Source of the DNA: Zychaea mexicana | Lineage: Eukaryota; Mucoromycota; Mucoromycetes; Mucorales; Lichtheimiaceae | Direction of reading: 5' to 3' | Length of the DNA: 64,000 bases | NCBI RefSeq assembly: GCF_025766255.1 | Contig: NW_026516704.1 | Location: forward strand, 186,001-250,000 | Shown: piece after piece, positions 23,241-35,398 of the stretch | Layout: each line of letters begins with the position of its first letter | Position numbering within the stretch: position 1 is the first letter of the stretch | Program-made: the position numbers and the translations under genes | The notes under the pieces: model-generated | What the model was told of the DNA's origin: nothing | What the model saw: only the letters and a program-made list of their open reading frames with translations | The model's database searches: none

Positions 23241-26003
23241 CAATGACCTACCCAAACTACTCAGTTGGCTCGAGCTCTGACGACGCCTGTGGTGCTCTTT
23301 CTGATTGCGTAAGATTAACCTAGGATACTCTATTGTACGCGATATCACCTGCAACCAGCTGATGATAGTACCATTTTATAGAGAGAGTCCAGCTATAATT
23401 CGTCCTTATCTAATGCAAGTCGTTCGTTATCAAGTTTTGTTCCTCCTTCCCTAGCTCGTGATCAATCCAACGTCTCTATAGCGTCCTTCGGTCTGCATGT
23501 AAAGGACACTGATGAAGAGTGCTTCCATGATTCTGCTTCTATGATCAACCACCAAGAAATCACACAGCTTGCCAGCAACGACGCGAACATTGACACCAGT
23601 GGTAAAGAAAAGCTGACAGTAAGCAGCTGGTTTCTCACTCATAAATACGACAAGCATGTCTCTATTAACAGTCAACTGAAAATCAAGTGCCAGCGGCCTG
23701 GTTGCAACAAGGTGTACGACGCAAAGCAAGGTAGTATGTCTGGGCTTATGAAGTACCTGAAGAATGTCCATGGAATCACGCAAACAACTGGTCACACGTT
23801 CAGGGGAACAAGCGCCAAGCCGGCCCAATGGACCAGTATGTCGAATTTAAGCGAAAGCGTACGTTTGAAAAGGGCGCCTTCCAACGACAATTCGTCAAAT
23901 TCTTGGTTAAGAATAAGCTCCCATTTACTTTGGTCGAAAGCGAAGAATTGTAGGAGCTACTCTACATGGCGTAATCAGTACCTACGCAAGAATTCGTCAA
24001 GCTTTTGAATGCTGACAGTATGTTGAGAAAGGTAAACTTCGTTTCGTGTTTTGCTAAATAAGGATTCAGACATAATACATGTACTTAACTTTCACTGAAA
24101 TAGCTGGACGAAGAATACGTCAAAGCCAAAGAAGAAACTGCTGCCTTGCTCAAGAGCATTCCAAAAAGTTCTTGCGCCGTCGACAACTGGACCAGCCCAT
24201 TCTGGCAAAAATTTCCTGGGTGTGACCATACACTGGATGTACAGATCCACGTGGACTCTGTAAGAAGTTCGCCTAGGGTTCTAGCCTTTGGAAGGTTCAC
24301 ATACTGGAGAGAACCTTACTGACGCCTTCCTATAAGTCTTGGATAAGTTCGATCTTTGTTCCAGACTTTCCACAATGGGAATTAAACTATAACAATTAAA
24401 TATAAGAGATAATTATTAATTATGCTTATATTATTATTTATAGTTAATTCCTTATAGTATAAGAATATAAAAATATTATAATAGTTTAAAAAAATCAAGA
24501 ATTTTAATTCTTAGATTTTTTTAATTCTTAAGAATTTATAAAGTTTTGTAAAAACTTTTTTGATTCGTGAGCGGTGCAACGGTAGTGTACATTTCCCTCC
24601 TCTAGCTGAGGAACACCTGGACGAAGGCTAGCTTGACTGTAAAATCCTTAACTAAAATCAATTTACTGTTTACAGTAAAATTAATTGTTATGGATTGAGC
24701 CTCAATCACAAGTGACAACACATCGAATATAAATAAGATGATGACCATCATCGAACGACGCGCGAAAGAGAAAGATTGGTATGTTACTGAGGTTATGCTG
24801 CTTTGCTAAGATACTTATTAAAAACTATGTGCTCACCAACAACTTATAAAACCAAGGCCATTCCGCAAAGACATCCATCATATCCCTTGCGTTGGATATG
24901 TCCTTAACTTAGCAGTTCAGGATATTCTGCAAGTAGGTCTTTCAGCACAGGCACCAGAAGAAGAAATTGTTGATGACGACGAAGAACAAGTGCCAACTAA
25001 CTCCAATGTGTTGGTCAAACTATGAAGCGGCGTTACTAAGATAAGGTAGTGATCAGTTAAATATGCATTGAACTATTTTTCAAGTGATTGATTAGTTTTG
25101 AACTATTACCTGAGATCGTCACCGCAACGCTTACAAAAGTTCGCGCATACCTTAAATAATGAAGGCTGTCCCAAACTCAGGCTCATTCCTAATATCCATA
25201 CTCATTGGAGTTCGACGTTTGAAATGATCATGCGAGCTATCGCGGTTGAGGCTGGCTACAACGCAATGTGCACTGAGGCGCTGGTACATTATAGGTTGAC
25301 TGCACAAGAATGGGAGCGCCTAAAGCAAATCCGTGCACTTAAACCGTTCGAATAAGTGACCAAGAGGTTGTCTGCCAGTAAGTCTCATGCCACCATCAAC
25401 CTCACGATCCTTTGCTACAACCATCTGATGGACAGGCTTGAGGACTATAAGACCAGCCCGTCCACACCTATCGACCTGTGCGAAGCAGCGGAAGTCGTCT
25501 CATTAAGCTACGAAAGTACTACGGCAAGACTGACATGTCTAACGTTTATGCGTGCGTGACTGCGATAGATCCTAGCCTAAAGTTTGTTTGGTGGGCTAAA
25601 AGCAGCTGGGAAAGAGAATAGCAGGAGTATAGCAAGCAAATTGTCTGGGATACCTGGTCGACGTTCAAGGATCGCGCAGATGTCGATATCGAGGTGAGCG
25701 AGCAGCTGTAGGAGATATATGCGCTGTACCGGATTGACTGAATTAGAGGAATGCATTAGCGAACAACCGATGATGCCAATGGTGGAAGCGGGAAAGCACA
25801 CAGAGCTTATCTTCTGGGAGTCCCAGTCACAGAAATGGCCAAGCTTAAGCAACATGGCTGTGCAGTACTTGGCGGTGCCAGCAACATCGACTCCTTCTGA
25901 GTGTTCTTTCTTGGTAGCTCGACATTTGCTACCGTACACCTGCAATCGTTTCTCAGAGGAAACCATAAAAAAGTTGATGCTTTTGAACTCTTGGTACCCT
26001 TAA
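23241..26003 (+). pseudogene. second hAT transposase gene, heavily decayed
   Basis: Same family and order as the gene at 6940-9244, on the plus strand. It has a BED finger (CQRPGCNKVYDAKQ, then HGI) at 23640-23790, FVKFLVKNKLPFTLVESEEL (about 23892-23950), AVDNWTSPFWQKFLGVT (24178-24230) and SDNTSNINKMM (24709-24745). HIPCVGYVLNLAVQDILQ (24870-24930), HTHWSSTFEMIM (25200-25235) and the C-terminal KYLAVP-type dimerisation block (25860-25900) follow. Stops and frameshifts occur throughout. A 327-bp MITE splits it at 24377-24703. Removing it plus one 3-bp duplication restores RLSTITSDNTSN, the same length as FTITTDNASN in the other copy. Confidence 0.85.
24374..24706 (-). mobile_element. 327-bp MITE, 3-bp TSD (copy B)
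   Basis: The element spans 24377-24703, flanked by AAT (24374-24376 and 24704-24706). Boundaries come from the hAT reading frame: excision with one AAT restores the codon register. Read on the minus strand it starts GAGGCTCAATCCATAACAAT like copy A at 4225, and contains the same 75-bp core (24569-24645). An inner repeat ATAACAATTAA occurs inverted near both ends. Confidence 0.85.
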
Positions 26004-26234
26004 AATTTCTTAGCTTTCTCTCTTTTCTACTTTGTTCTTGCCAACTCCGTCCCTTTTCTTTTGTCTTTACACTTCCATTTCCACCCATTTCGAACCTTTC
26101 TTTTTTTTATATACATGTGAGTTATAAAATATATCGATTACTTTAGAAGAAATAAATAAATCTACAGTCAAAAAAACAACTTTACTCGTTTCTCTATTCA
26201 CGATTATTCTTGCACAGGCATTCAATTGCAATGA

Positions 26235-26378
26235 CACTACGAATCTATACTCGGTTCCTTGGTTCCAAGCAAAGAGAACCGAGTTGGTTCCGGTTCGGTT
26301 CTTCCATGGAACCGGCCCAGCCAGAACCGACCCGACCTGACTTTTGGATCGGTTCTCTGGTTCCCATGAGGATCCTTA
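26235..26378 (+). repeat. hAT 3' terminus with GGTTC subterminal array
   Basis: Downstream of the decayed hAT gene, a cluster of GGTTC/GAACC motifs ends with GAGGATCCTTA at 26378. Read inward, TAAGGATCCTCATGG resembles the TAGGGATCCATATC end of the element at 3732-5096. No second copy of the outer 8 bases (CATGGGGC) was found on the left side. Confidence 0.6.
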
Positions 26379-26488
26379 CATGGGGCCATTCGAATCTTCC
26401 ATTACAACTAAAGTATAAATAGATGGGCCGTTTTCTAGCATAGTAGCCATTATAGCATTATTATACCTTCACTACTTCTTCTACTACC

Positions 26489-27470
26489 ATGTTTCCAGTA
26501 GGTCAATTCCACCAACAAAGCTTTTCTCCCATCAATAATAATGAAATCTAGTCACTACACCAGCAAGTAAGACAGCTGGAACAGAAAGTTGCGGCATATG
26601 TCCAGAGCCATAATACAAGCAGTGCTAGAAGTGATACCAGAAACAATAGCAGTAGTAGTATGATGGTACGTATTTATAGAAGCTTTACAAATCGACAGTT
26701 ATCTCATATGGCTATTATAAACATTTCATCACTTATGATACATAGGGCCTTCTGCAAGAAGCCTATTCCTCTGTATCCAAGCACCAAGGTCTCGCCTAGG
26801 GCTATAGCCTACACATAAACGATGAGCCAAACCCTACAATCATGAGTCAAGTTCTTAGGACAGTGACGGAGAGTCGTGATTACTAGCTTTTCAACTGGAG
26901 CACCCAGGCTATGAAGAGGGCACTCAAGGTTTCTTTTTACAACAAGAAAAATTGGGAAACACAGCTGGACCACATAAAAGAAGCTCGCCGACAAAAAAGC
27001 AAGAAACGAGCTGAGCATGCAAGTGTAAGTTTATTTTCAATTTCTCTTTACAGCGTGGATTCGCAGTAACCTATGATATGTATTCGGCTGACAGTTGGCG
27101 AACAAGCATAAGAAAGCGCACAACGCAAATAAGACCCATCTGCTACTGTCATTGTATCAAGACCCCGGAGCCATCTTTGTTGCAGCATGTATGTCCAATA
27201 TTCAGGATAGTGAAGTGATCTCTCGACCAGCGACCAGCTTGGAGATCTGATAGCGTAAGGACTAGCATGAGATCACTTGTACTCTATTCATCTTGATATA
27301 TGCAGCATAGTCTAACACCAGCTTTATAGGCAACACGCTTTCTACATGAGATAGACAGAATCCGCGAACCTGGCCACACATCCTCCCATGAACGACCTAC
27401 AATAGAACTTAACGATCGAACATTAGATGAAAAGGCTCGTCATAGCCTTGCGCTCTAGACATATAAGAAT
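26489..27470 (+). pseudogene. broken unknown gene with basic coiled-coil segment
   Basis: Function unknown. The frame starts MFPVGQFHQQSFSPINN at about 26489, and a stop follows shortly. It continues with a Gln/Ser/Asn-rich helix, then MKRALKVSFYNKKNWETQLD and a Lys/Arg-rich stretch (26910-27025). After a likely intron comes HLLLSLYQDPGAIFVAACMS (about 27150-27190), ending at SRPATSLEI-stop near 27250. A short tail block lies at 27310-27465. The layout (short exons, GT-AG borders, several stops) fits a dead transposon-associated gene upstream of the tnp2-like relic at 28964. Confidence 0.35.
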
Positions 27471-27479
27471 TGAATAAAG

Positions 27480-28963
27480 CAGTTTTTTTATATGAAAGAT
27501 GTATTTCTTTGAAAGCTTCTTCTGTGTGTATCTTTTTTTTATGACTCTTCTGGGTGTATCTTCTTGCCCCTCTTTTAATTATTTAGTATTCCGCTCTACT
27601 CAATTCAATTTCGTCACCTTTTTCTCTTCTACACACTTTTTTTTTTAAGTTTGCTGTGCATTCTAACTTGTACTTTGAGCTTTTTTACTTGAACGGCCTC
27701 ATCAGATTGTCACATCTTCGTGCTGAATGTGTCTTCCGTGAAATCCTTCATACTAACACCGTTGCCTGAGCACTGCCCCTTGAGCAACTTCACTTTATTT
27801 CACTTCTGCCATTGAGATTGAGTTCACTTCACCAGCTATTCCTTCAACCTCTTTCATGTTACTAACCAGCTCGCTATAACCTCATCTATCTCATCCCTCC
27901 TTAGGTACAGTGGTCCATGAAAACGATACAAGATGATGTACTATAGGGTAAGTTTAAGGATGGGGGCTATAACAGCATAGAGCAATATAGTATAGCACTG
28001 CGCAGGAGTGGGTAAACAACACAGTAGATAAGTGGTTATTTTCGAAAATATCTGGTTGTGGGAAAGCATACAGCCTGCACCCTTAGGATTTTGAGTGGAA
28101 AGCAGTTGGAAATGGCACTGTATCATTTGAGTAGAAGGAAAAGGGGGTGGAGTGCTCTGTAAGCTACTGCAAGGATATGCTGGAAAAATTTGGTAGGAGC
28201 AGCACTAAACTAGTGGTAATGAGAAAGAAAATGGAAAAGAGGCTGACTTCCTGTAAGTGTCTGTAAGAGCATGCTGCAATTGTTCATCATACATATTTTA
28301 TTTGTGTCAGTGAAGCTCCATGGTATCAATATTAAAAAACGGGGCTCTGGTATAATTATCAGAGACAGAATGTAGCAGAAGAGGGAAAATAAAAAGACAA
28401 TTGCGAGCTTGATGCCATTGTGCGATGAATTTGGTTGTAGATGTTAGAATCAGATGGCGCTCGGTATGTAATAAAGATACAGGAGCAATTTTATAATAAG
28501 GAGAAGGGACTAGTGGTACTTGGGGGGGGGTTTATATTTCAATGTGAGCATACATGTGATTTAAGAGTAAAAAATGGTACCTGCTACTGAAAGAGGAATT
28601 ATTTTTGTAGGCATGTACGTAGCACTTGCATAAAAAAAGCGGTCATCAAATGGTTTAGGTGCACGTGTTGTACTTTCAGATAAGCAAAGAGTGGTGGCAC
28701 ACGTTTTATGCAAGTACGGCACTTTGTATTTAAATATACATGGCCAAGATAATATGATGCAACTACAGCACTTCATATCAAAAAGTACATGGCCAATATT
28801 AATATGAAGATGTGTGCTCGATGTGTTGTTTGTTGGTTTTGCGAGTAAGAGAAGTATATAAGAAGGATGGTGGTGAGAAAGAAAAAAAGGGCATTTATAC
28901 TTTCCGCCTTACATCTTATTAAGCTTTTCAATTGATCTCACCATCACGACCATCACAACAACA
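27480..28963. other. non-coding stretch
   Basis: No recognisable gene. It includes T-rich tracts (27520-27650) and a G run at 28522-28531. Small open frames here (for example 28561-28776 minus) show no motif. Confidence 0.5.
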
Positions 28964-30482
28964 ATGGAAGAACCTGCCGTGCTTTGTTTTTGCCAGCTAT
29001 GTTCCGGTTGTAATCCAGATCAAGGTTTCGGACACGTTACTATGCGAATGTATAATGAGCACCGTCAGGCCACTATCCGTATCGCCGCTATTGCTACTGC
29101 ACACAGAGCTGATGGTATGGTTCAATAAAATGTAGTACCTTCATGGTGTGATGAATTGTGTGGGCATTTGGCGTGAAGAGACTAATATGCATTAATCTTG
29201 CTAACCGGATCCTGCTGTTAATGGAGTAAGTAACGACGTCGAGATGGATATCGATTTGTACGATCCTATGGTAGAAGAAAATATATTGCAATCTCCAATA
29301 TTCCCAGGTAAATTTGCTATAATACTGTTCATTGTTATTTCATGATACTCATCGCTGTTTTGCTTGTCCAGACGATCTACTAAGCGAGCATTTTGACAAT
29401 GACGATTCTGACATCGCAACTGACATAATAAGCTCTGACAGAATAAACGAAGCTGTCGACATAGAATTTGGCGGTGTGGCTGACAACGACGAAGGTTTGC
29501 GCTAAAACAGCTGTTTCTAAAGTATCAGTCATAATGAGAGTTGTTGCTAATATTAATGGCCTTGTGATAGATCAACCAACAAATGTACCCCGTCCAAATG
29601 CCTTAGGCTAACTTCCTCCAACCTTACTGTTTGCTTTCGTATTCCTGGTGTACTTCCAGCTATTCCATATTTTTGAGCGCATAGGCATCGTCCTCATCAG
29701 TTCTGTTACCACGTTGATCACCACCATGTCTTCTTCCGACGTGTTGCCCTTTCATTTCCCAGAGACCATGCATGACCTTCGACGATGGATCGACTGTGAC
29801 AGCCTTATCAAGGGCCTCTGTATGTATAGTGCCTGTTCCTCGTGCCATGCCATACATCTGCATCTAAGGGGACCACAGACGTGTCAGAAACCAAGTCAGC
29901 GAATAGACAGTACACTTTGTGGCAACCAACTATTGAAGCCAGGTTTACATGAACGCAACCGGCCTCCCATCAAGGAATACGCCTACAGCCCACTGCAACA
30001 AAGCTTACAACGACTTTTTAAGCGCCCTGATCTTGAGGCTAAGATTGCGCAATGAAGAAGTTGTATACGTCGACCTGGTTTGCCTGGCAAAGTTTACGAT
30101 GGCATGTGCTGGCGCTCTCTCTGTAATCCCAACAACAACCCAATACGTCGAGATCGGACGTTCCCTTTATGGATCGCATATTCAAGCTCTGTTTCTGCAG
30201 CTTAACGGTGTTGTTGCTTGGACGGGCTAAGTGCAGTGCTATTTCATCCATCGTCTAGGCGTCAACAACATCCCCTAATACGTACGTTGGTATCAGACAG
30301 CACCGTCGATTCAACGATTCGAGGTTGAAGGTCTCGAGGAGTGGCAAAACAGTTTCGTAGCTGACGATCGACTCTATATACTGTCGGTCCACCGAATCTT
30401 GTCACAGGTCGCCATTGTTGCATATTGGTCCCAACAAAACGCAGAAACGTCAAAGATTGTTGTGATTCCATTGGCACGTAGA
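28964..30482 (+). pseudogene. second tnp2-like transposase relic
   Basis: Starts at an ATG (28964) with a Cys/His-rich opening (CFCQLCSGCNPDQGFGHVT) like the finger of tnp2-type proteins; the frame ends after 54 codons. An acidic linker follows in pieces (29225-29500). Then come a hydrophobic segment, LPFHFPETMHDLRRWI (29740-29800), a Cys-rich block and PPIKEYAYSPLQQSLQRLF (29965-30025). VYDGMCWRSLCNPN (about 30093-30135) precedes scattered C-terminal pieces up to ARRVAV near 30485. The order matches the first half of tnp2-type transposases. The frames are broken many times. Confidence 0.6.
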
Positions 30483-32578
30483 GTAGCTGTGTAAGAAAAA
30501 ATAAGAAATGTACGAAAATAAGAAAAGAAGATGGGGAGCTAAAGTCTGCAGAATGGTGATAAAAAGGAGAAGGAAAAGGTGAAATTTATTTGGCCCAGTT
30601 GGGCAACGTATTCATCGTTTTGCTGCTGACGACAACCAATTCGTCGACAGCTCGTCGGCATGGCACCAAATCACTCTAGCTTTTCTCTTCTTCGACAACG
30701 CAATAAGCCTATCCAGCTCACCTAAGTGCTCGACGACCTTTGGGTGGATTGGAGGGTAAGAAGCATAAAAAGTAGGACTGAGTCGACGTTATATATTATA
30801 TATATCCCAGTGTGCATGTTTGATTAGATTGTAATAAGCACGGATGGCAGGTATATAAAGTAGACTCTATGGTTGTTCCTCTTTTTCCCTCTTTCTTTCT
30901 GTTTCTCTTCTGCAGTCAAGAATTATATGGTCTCTTCTAAAGTAAGTATTTCTTTTTCTTTTTCCCCTCCTAACTGCTGCTTTTTGATCACTTTTCCATC
31001 TTCATCACGTAACTGTTTCTTTCTTTCCTTTATGCTTTGGTCAAGAGTAGTGGTATGTTACAAGTCCTGAAGGTGAAAAAGTAGGCTTCTACTTTCTAAT
31101 TCAATTTGTTTTCTCTTTTTCTTTATTTCCTCTTCAACCTACTCATGTCCACTTGTTCCTTTTCTCTGCTAGCCTTTATACCGCATATTATAGTGTGCTG
31201 CAATATAGGTTAGCAGTACTACTAGAGAGTGTTGGACTGTGTAAATACTTTATAGGATTATTGTCATACTTACTTTTCATTGCTCTTGCAGGCCCCTTTA
31301 CCACCGTGCTTAGCTTGCAGGTATACTTCGTACCCTTTTACCATTCCACATCTGCTTCAAATCTACATCTTTCATTCTGGCCCAGGCCATTTACATCCAC
31401 CAGCTTCCTCCTCTTATTGGATCCGTCCCTGCTGCTACTAGTCCCCTCCATACCATAGCATTAGCCTTAGATTTATTATTAGCTACTATTATTGCTATTG
31501 TCATTATCAAAGATACATATAACATAAATAAAATCCTTTATTGCCATAGTGAAATTTATTTTTGCTATTCATTGCTGCTATTCTAAAACCAAAAACCAAA
31601 TCGCTTTCTATTTGTTGCTTTCACCATCATCCTTTTTTTTCGTTACTATAAATCGATGCACATTGTCACTGGTCAAATAGATATAGGGAGTACCTAGACC
31701 GTTCTACAATGTAATGTATAGTACTATCGTCCATATATAAAGAATTGGGGCATGGGGGGTGTTACGTTGCTTCTACTTGCATTACACGAATAAACTAGTG
31801 TATTCCCCGGAATCACACTTTTAGATGTCGAATAACCCACTGGGTTATTTACTGCATTATTTTTGAAAATAGTATAGCTAATAACCCACTTTTCAGCTGT
31901 GTTATTTGCCTACTCCTACACAGTATAGGACGTATTCTAAATGATCATACTTTTTCTCTTTTTTTCTATTAAAAATCTCTATGTACATCACTGTAGCAAG
32001 AATCCCTTAGTACTGCTGCTTTTTGAATACCATCAGCATGTGTAGTTTATTGAATAGTTTCTATATGGCTTTTCTTTTGTATTTTTTTCCCCTACTATTT
32101 TTTGTATACTATTTTTCCATCCTTTTTTTTACTACCTATGCTGATGCGTCACCATCAGTGCCGTGTGGTCTAATAAAGCACTATCATTGGCTATATGCAC
32201 GTATGAGCAATATATATATATATGCATGAGCAATTGTGAGCAAATGAAAAGGCGTGTATGAGTGGTATTTGAGCGAATGGAATCGGATAAAGGGAATGGA
32301 AGTTTGTTTCACCCAACAAATCATTAGTAAGCCTTAATACACAGGAAGCTACGAACTTGCCAATAACACTGTACTGCTTAAACATCTCCCCAGCTAGTAA
32401 GAAGCTACAAATGACATACAGGAGACGTGCATAACCTGTAAACAAAACGGTCATTCAGTGTACTCTGAAAGTACTCTGAAAGGAATCATGAAAGCACTCT
32501 GAAATCGCTTACTAACTCCAGTGGATAAAGCAGAAACCCGTGTGGATCTTACCGCGCGCAACGCTCGACAGATATCTC
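30483..32578. other. non-coding stretch
   Basis: No gene seen. T-rich and pyrimidine-rich tracts are common (30870-31150). Two copies of a TAACCCAC word occur near 31840-31890. It could be host intergenic DNA upstream of the tRNA gene. Confidence 0.4.
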
Positions 32579-32651
32579 GCTTGAGTAGCTCAGTTGGGAG
32601 AGCGTTAGACTGAAGATCTAAAGGTCATGTGTTCAATCCACATCTCGAGCA
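32579..32651 (+). tRNA. tRNA-Phe (GAA)
   Basis: Seventy-three bases fold as a complete tRNA. The acceptor GCTTGAG pairs with CTCGAGC (one G-U). The D arm is TAGCTCAGTTGGGAGAGC, the anticodon stem TTAGA/TCTAA has loop CTGAAGA (anticodon GAA at 32612-32614), and the T arm is ATGTG-TTCAATC-CACAT. No intron. Box A and box B promoter elements are intact, so it should be transcribed by RNA polymerase III. It is the only host gene in the window that I can name. Confidence 0.95.
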
Positions 32652-32829
32652 GTTTCATAATGTATTTTAAATACAGTGTTGAATCCTTTTGGTGTGTCGT
32701 CGTTTTGTAAAATGATATCAGAGAATACACACCTAGGCAAGAACTTTTCAGAATTGGACTTTTTGTTGACTTGCCTATTTACGTGCTTGAGACTGATGGC
32801 GTCATCAAGTGTTTTTAGATGGTATTTGG

Positions 32830-33174
32830 CTACTTCCTTTGTGACATCGACATTGGCATAATTCGAGAAAAAAAATGCAGCCTTAAGAATTCCGCCATGT
32901 CCGGTTGTACTCTATTTAGCACTGTTTTCAAACACGCACCAAACTTCGCCATAGGCATAGTGCCTTGATGCAAAGTTAACAGTTTATCCATTGCTGCTTC
33001 GCCTGTACCCATGCCTCTGCCATGATAGTGTATGAATGCCTGCTTGATCATTGCGAAACTGGTTTTCTTTATCTCAACTAATGCCTCCCACCAAAACGCT
33101 GCGTCATCCACCATTGACAAGCGTCCCGATATTACTCTGACATGCTTGCCTATCATCAACGACCCTCGTACCAT
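32830..33174 (-). pseudogene. retrotransposon gag-like fragment
   Basis: A 114-residue open frame resembling the capsid helical core of retrotransposon Gag: AAFWWEALVE, then IKQAFIHYHGRG, LLTLHQGTMPMAKF, and LRLHFFSRIMP. The FW...F...L...F spacing is typical of retrotransposon gag domains. It lies directly next to the LINE endonuclease remnant but on the opposite strand, so it probably belongs to a different insertion. No zinc knuckle or protease is attached. Confidence 0.5.
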
Positions 33175-33179
33175 TTTTG

Positions 33180-35255
33180 TCCGTGTCGAACATTGCTGAC
33201 ACGACTTTCCACCATTTTATTTTTTGACACTCTATGCTCCAGCTCAAGCTGCAACAACTCGCCACAGTACAACAATCAGCTATTTTCGACCCCGATCAAC
33301 CATATCTCGACCGACTCATCATCACCAGTGATTTCAACTACAGCTACCAACGCATCTACTGAATGGAACTATATGCTGCAACAAAAATTTGTCAATTGCA
33401 TCAACCCAGACCCTGTGGCTACACCTCTTCTAACCTTTCATCGGGGTACTCACACTATGTCTACCATCAATTACATCTTTGCTTCACTACTTTTCCAGAA
33501 TGCAGTGAAGGCTAGTGAAGTGTCTTATTCAGCTCCAACCTGGACCGATCATGCACAACTATCCACTATATTGGATCTTGGTCCTCTAGCCAACACTGGC
33601 AAAGGATACTAGCGTGGCAATCCACTGATTCTCAACTACAAGGATTTCCGTTGCCAACTTGCTCAAAGCCTAATAAGTTTCTTTGCATCCCTCGACCCTG
33701 CCCGCAGCAACCAAGAACACTGGAAACAGCTTAAGGTGGTGATCGAAAAGCAAATGCAACACTTCAGTCGTCAACGTGTGAACAGTACCACGAAACACCT
33801 GGCCTCACTGCAAGTGAAATGCAACACATTCTTATGAAGCAACCCACCAGCCAGCATCTGGGCCTGGCGTTTACCCATCATCGAACAACATATAGCCACG
33901 GTGCAATAAGAGCTTTGTGACACTCTGGCATTGTGAGCCAACACCTACTGGCGTGAACTTGGTGAAACATCCACTGGTTACTTGAAAAAAAACGGTGGAT
34001 CAGTGAGCCTAACAGCTCAACATCCCACCTCTGATCCATCCACAAACTGGCGCAGTATGTGAAACGATCACTGACATGTAAGCTGCCACATACTCCTTCT
34101 ACAACGACCTAATATACCAGATGATGTCGACGAAACAGCCATTCAATGTCTACTCGATCACATTCTGACAGAGGCACACATTTCTGACACTCACACAGAA
34201 ACGATGACTATGCCATTCACCCTGGAAGCCCTCCAGCTAGGCGTGCTCCACGGCGGAGTAGCCCTAGTCTAGACGGGTTGCCACATGGAATTTGGTCACT
34301 AGTGTTCAAACATCTAGCAGCTGAGCCACTCATTCTCAGTATATATGATGATGCACTGACACGAGGCATCTATCCAACGTCCTGGACTGACACTTGCATC
34401 CACTTGCTCCTGAAGAAAGGTGCTCTTAGCTCCCTCAAAAATTGGCGCCCACTCTTTATGAGTAACTGCGACTCGACGATATTTACCCACTTGTTGAATA
34501 AACGACTTGTCACTGCCGCCGACTCGGTTATCAACTGCCAACAAACTGGTTTTCTCCTAAATTGTTTCATTGCCGAAAACGGTTTGGTTGCTCAACTCAT
34601 CATGGAACACGCTGCCCACACGTCATCATCAGCAGCTCTTGGTCTCCTCCTAGATCAGGAAAAAGCTTATGATCGGGTTCACCCACAGTATCTCATCAAA
34701 GCACTCGAACGATTTGAATTCCCTACTACTGTCATCCACTGCATTTAAGCTCTTTTCTTCAACACACACATCCAGATCAATGTCAACAGTCATCTGACAC
34801 AACCTTTCTAGCAATGACGCGGTCTATGGCAGGGCGATTCGCTCTCCCTGATACTCTTCAATTTGGCGCTCGAACCACTTCTTCGGGCGATCTAAGAGGA
34901 CAACTATATTCAGGGATACAGGTTTGATCCTATTGCACCAGGACAAGTATCAATCCCTACTTCTCCATCTATTAAAGTTCTTGCATATGCGGATAACATT
35001 CTCGTTTTCGCCCACGATACAAATGATTTCGAGTGTACACTCCATCATCTGGCACTATACCAAGAAGCATCCAATGCAAAGCTCAACAGACACAAGACGC
35101 AATCCATATCATTAGAAGGTTCACCTCAACTGGATTAGAATGCGGTTCTCGAAACCACGGGCTCATGCCAACATGAAATTGGCAATCATGTCCTCAAGTG
35201 GCAATCTCCTAACTGCCTTTACGCAAATTGACGAGTTTTATCGATTAAAGGTTTA
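33180..35255 (+). pseudogene. LINE (non-LTR retrotransposon) relic: endonuclease and reverse transcriptase
   Basis: Endonuclease C-terminal part at about 33290-33610, with SDFNY-type remains, TFHRGTHTMSTINYIFAS and a WTDHAQLS block. A linker follows, then the reverse transcriptase. RT blocks include LLLKKGALSSLKNWRPLFMS (34408-34465), QQTGFL, LGLLLDQEKAYDRVHPQYLI (34645-34700; the first acidic motif), and LAYADNILVFAHD near 34980-35020 (the YADD box, with N for the last D). Frames change several times, and the 5' end is missing. The 3' boundary is around 35255, where MULE-type sequence begins. Confidence 0.75.
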
Positions 35256-35398
35256 TCTCTTATAGTAATTATATTGATCTGTTAGTGACGAGGCTCTTAC
35301 ATGCTTTCTTCCTTATATTAGAACTTGAATTGGAAGCGCCAGGTCGACAAGGAAAGTTTTGGCGGAAACTCGTACATCCCACCATAGCAAAAGCAGCG

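Noticed and set aside
30873..31458. Hydrophobic plus-strand frames as small membrane proteins
   Set aside because: The sequence is pyrimidine-rich, which yields Phe/Leu/Ser-rich frames by composition. There is no conserved start, intron structure or motif.
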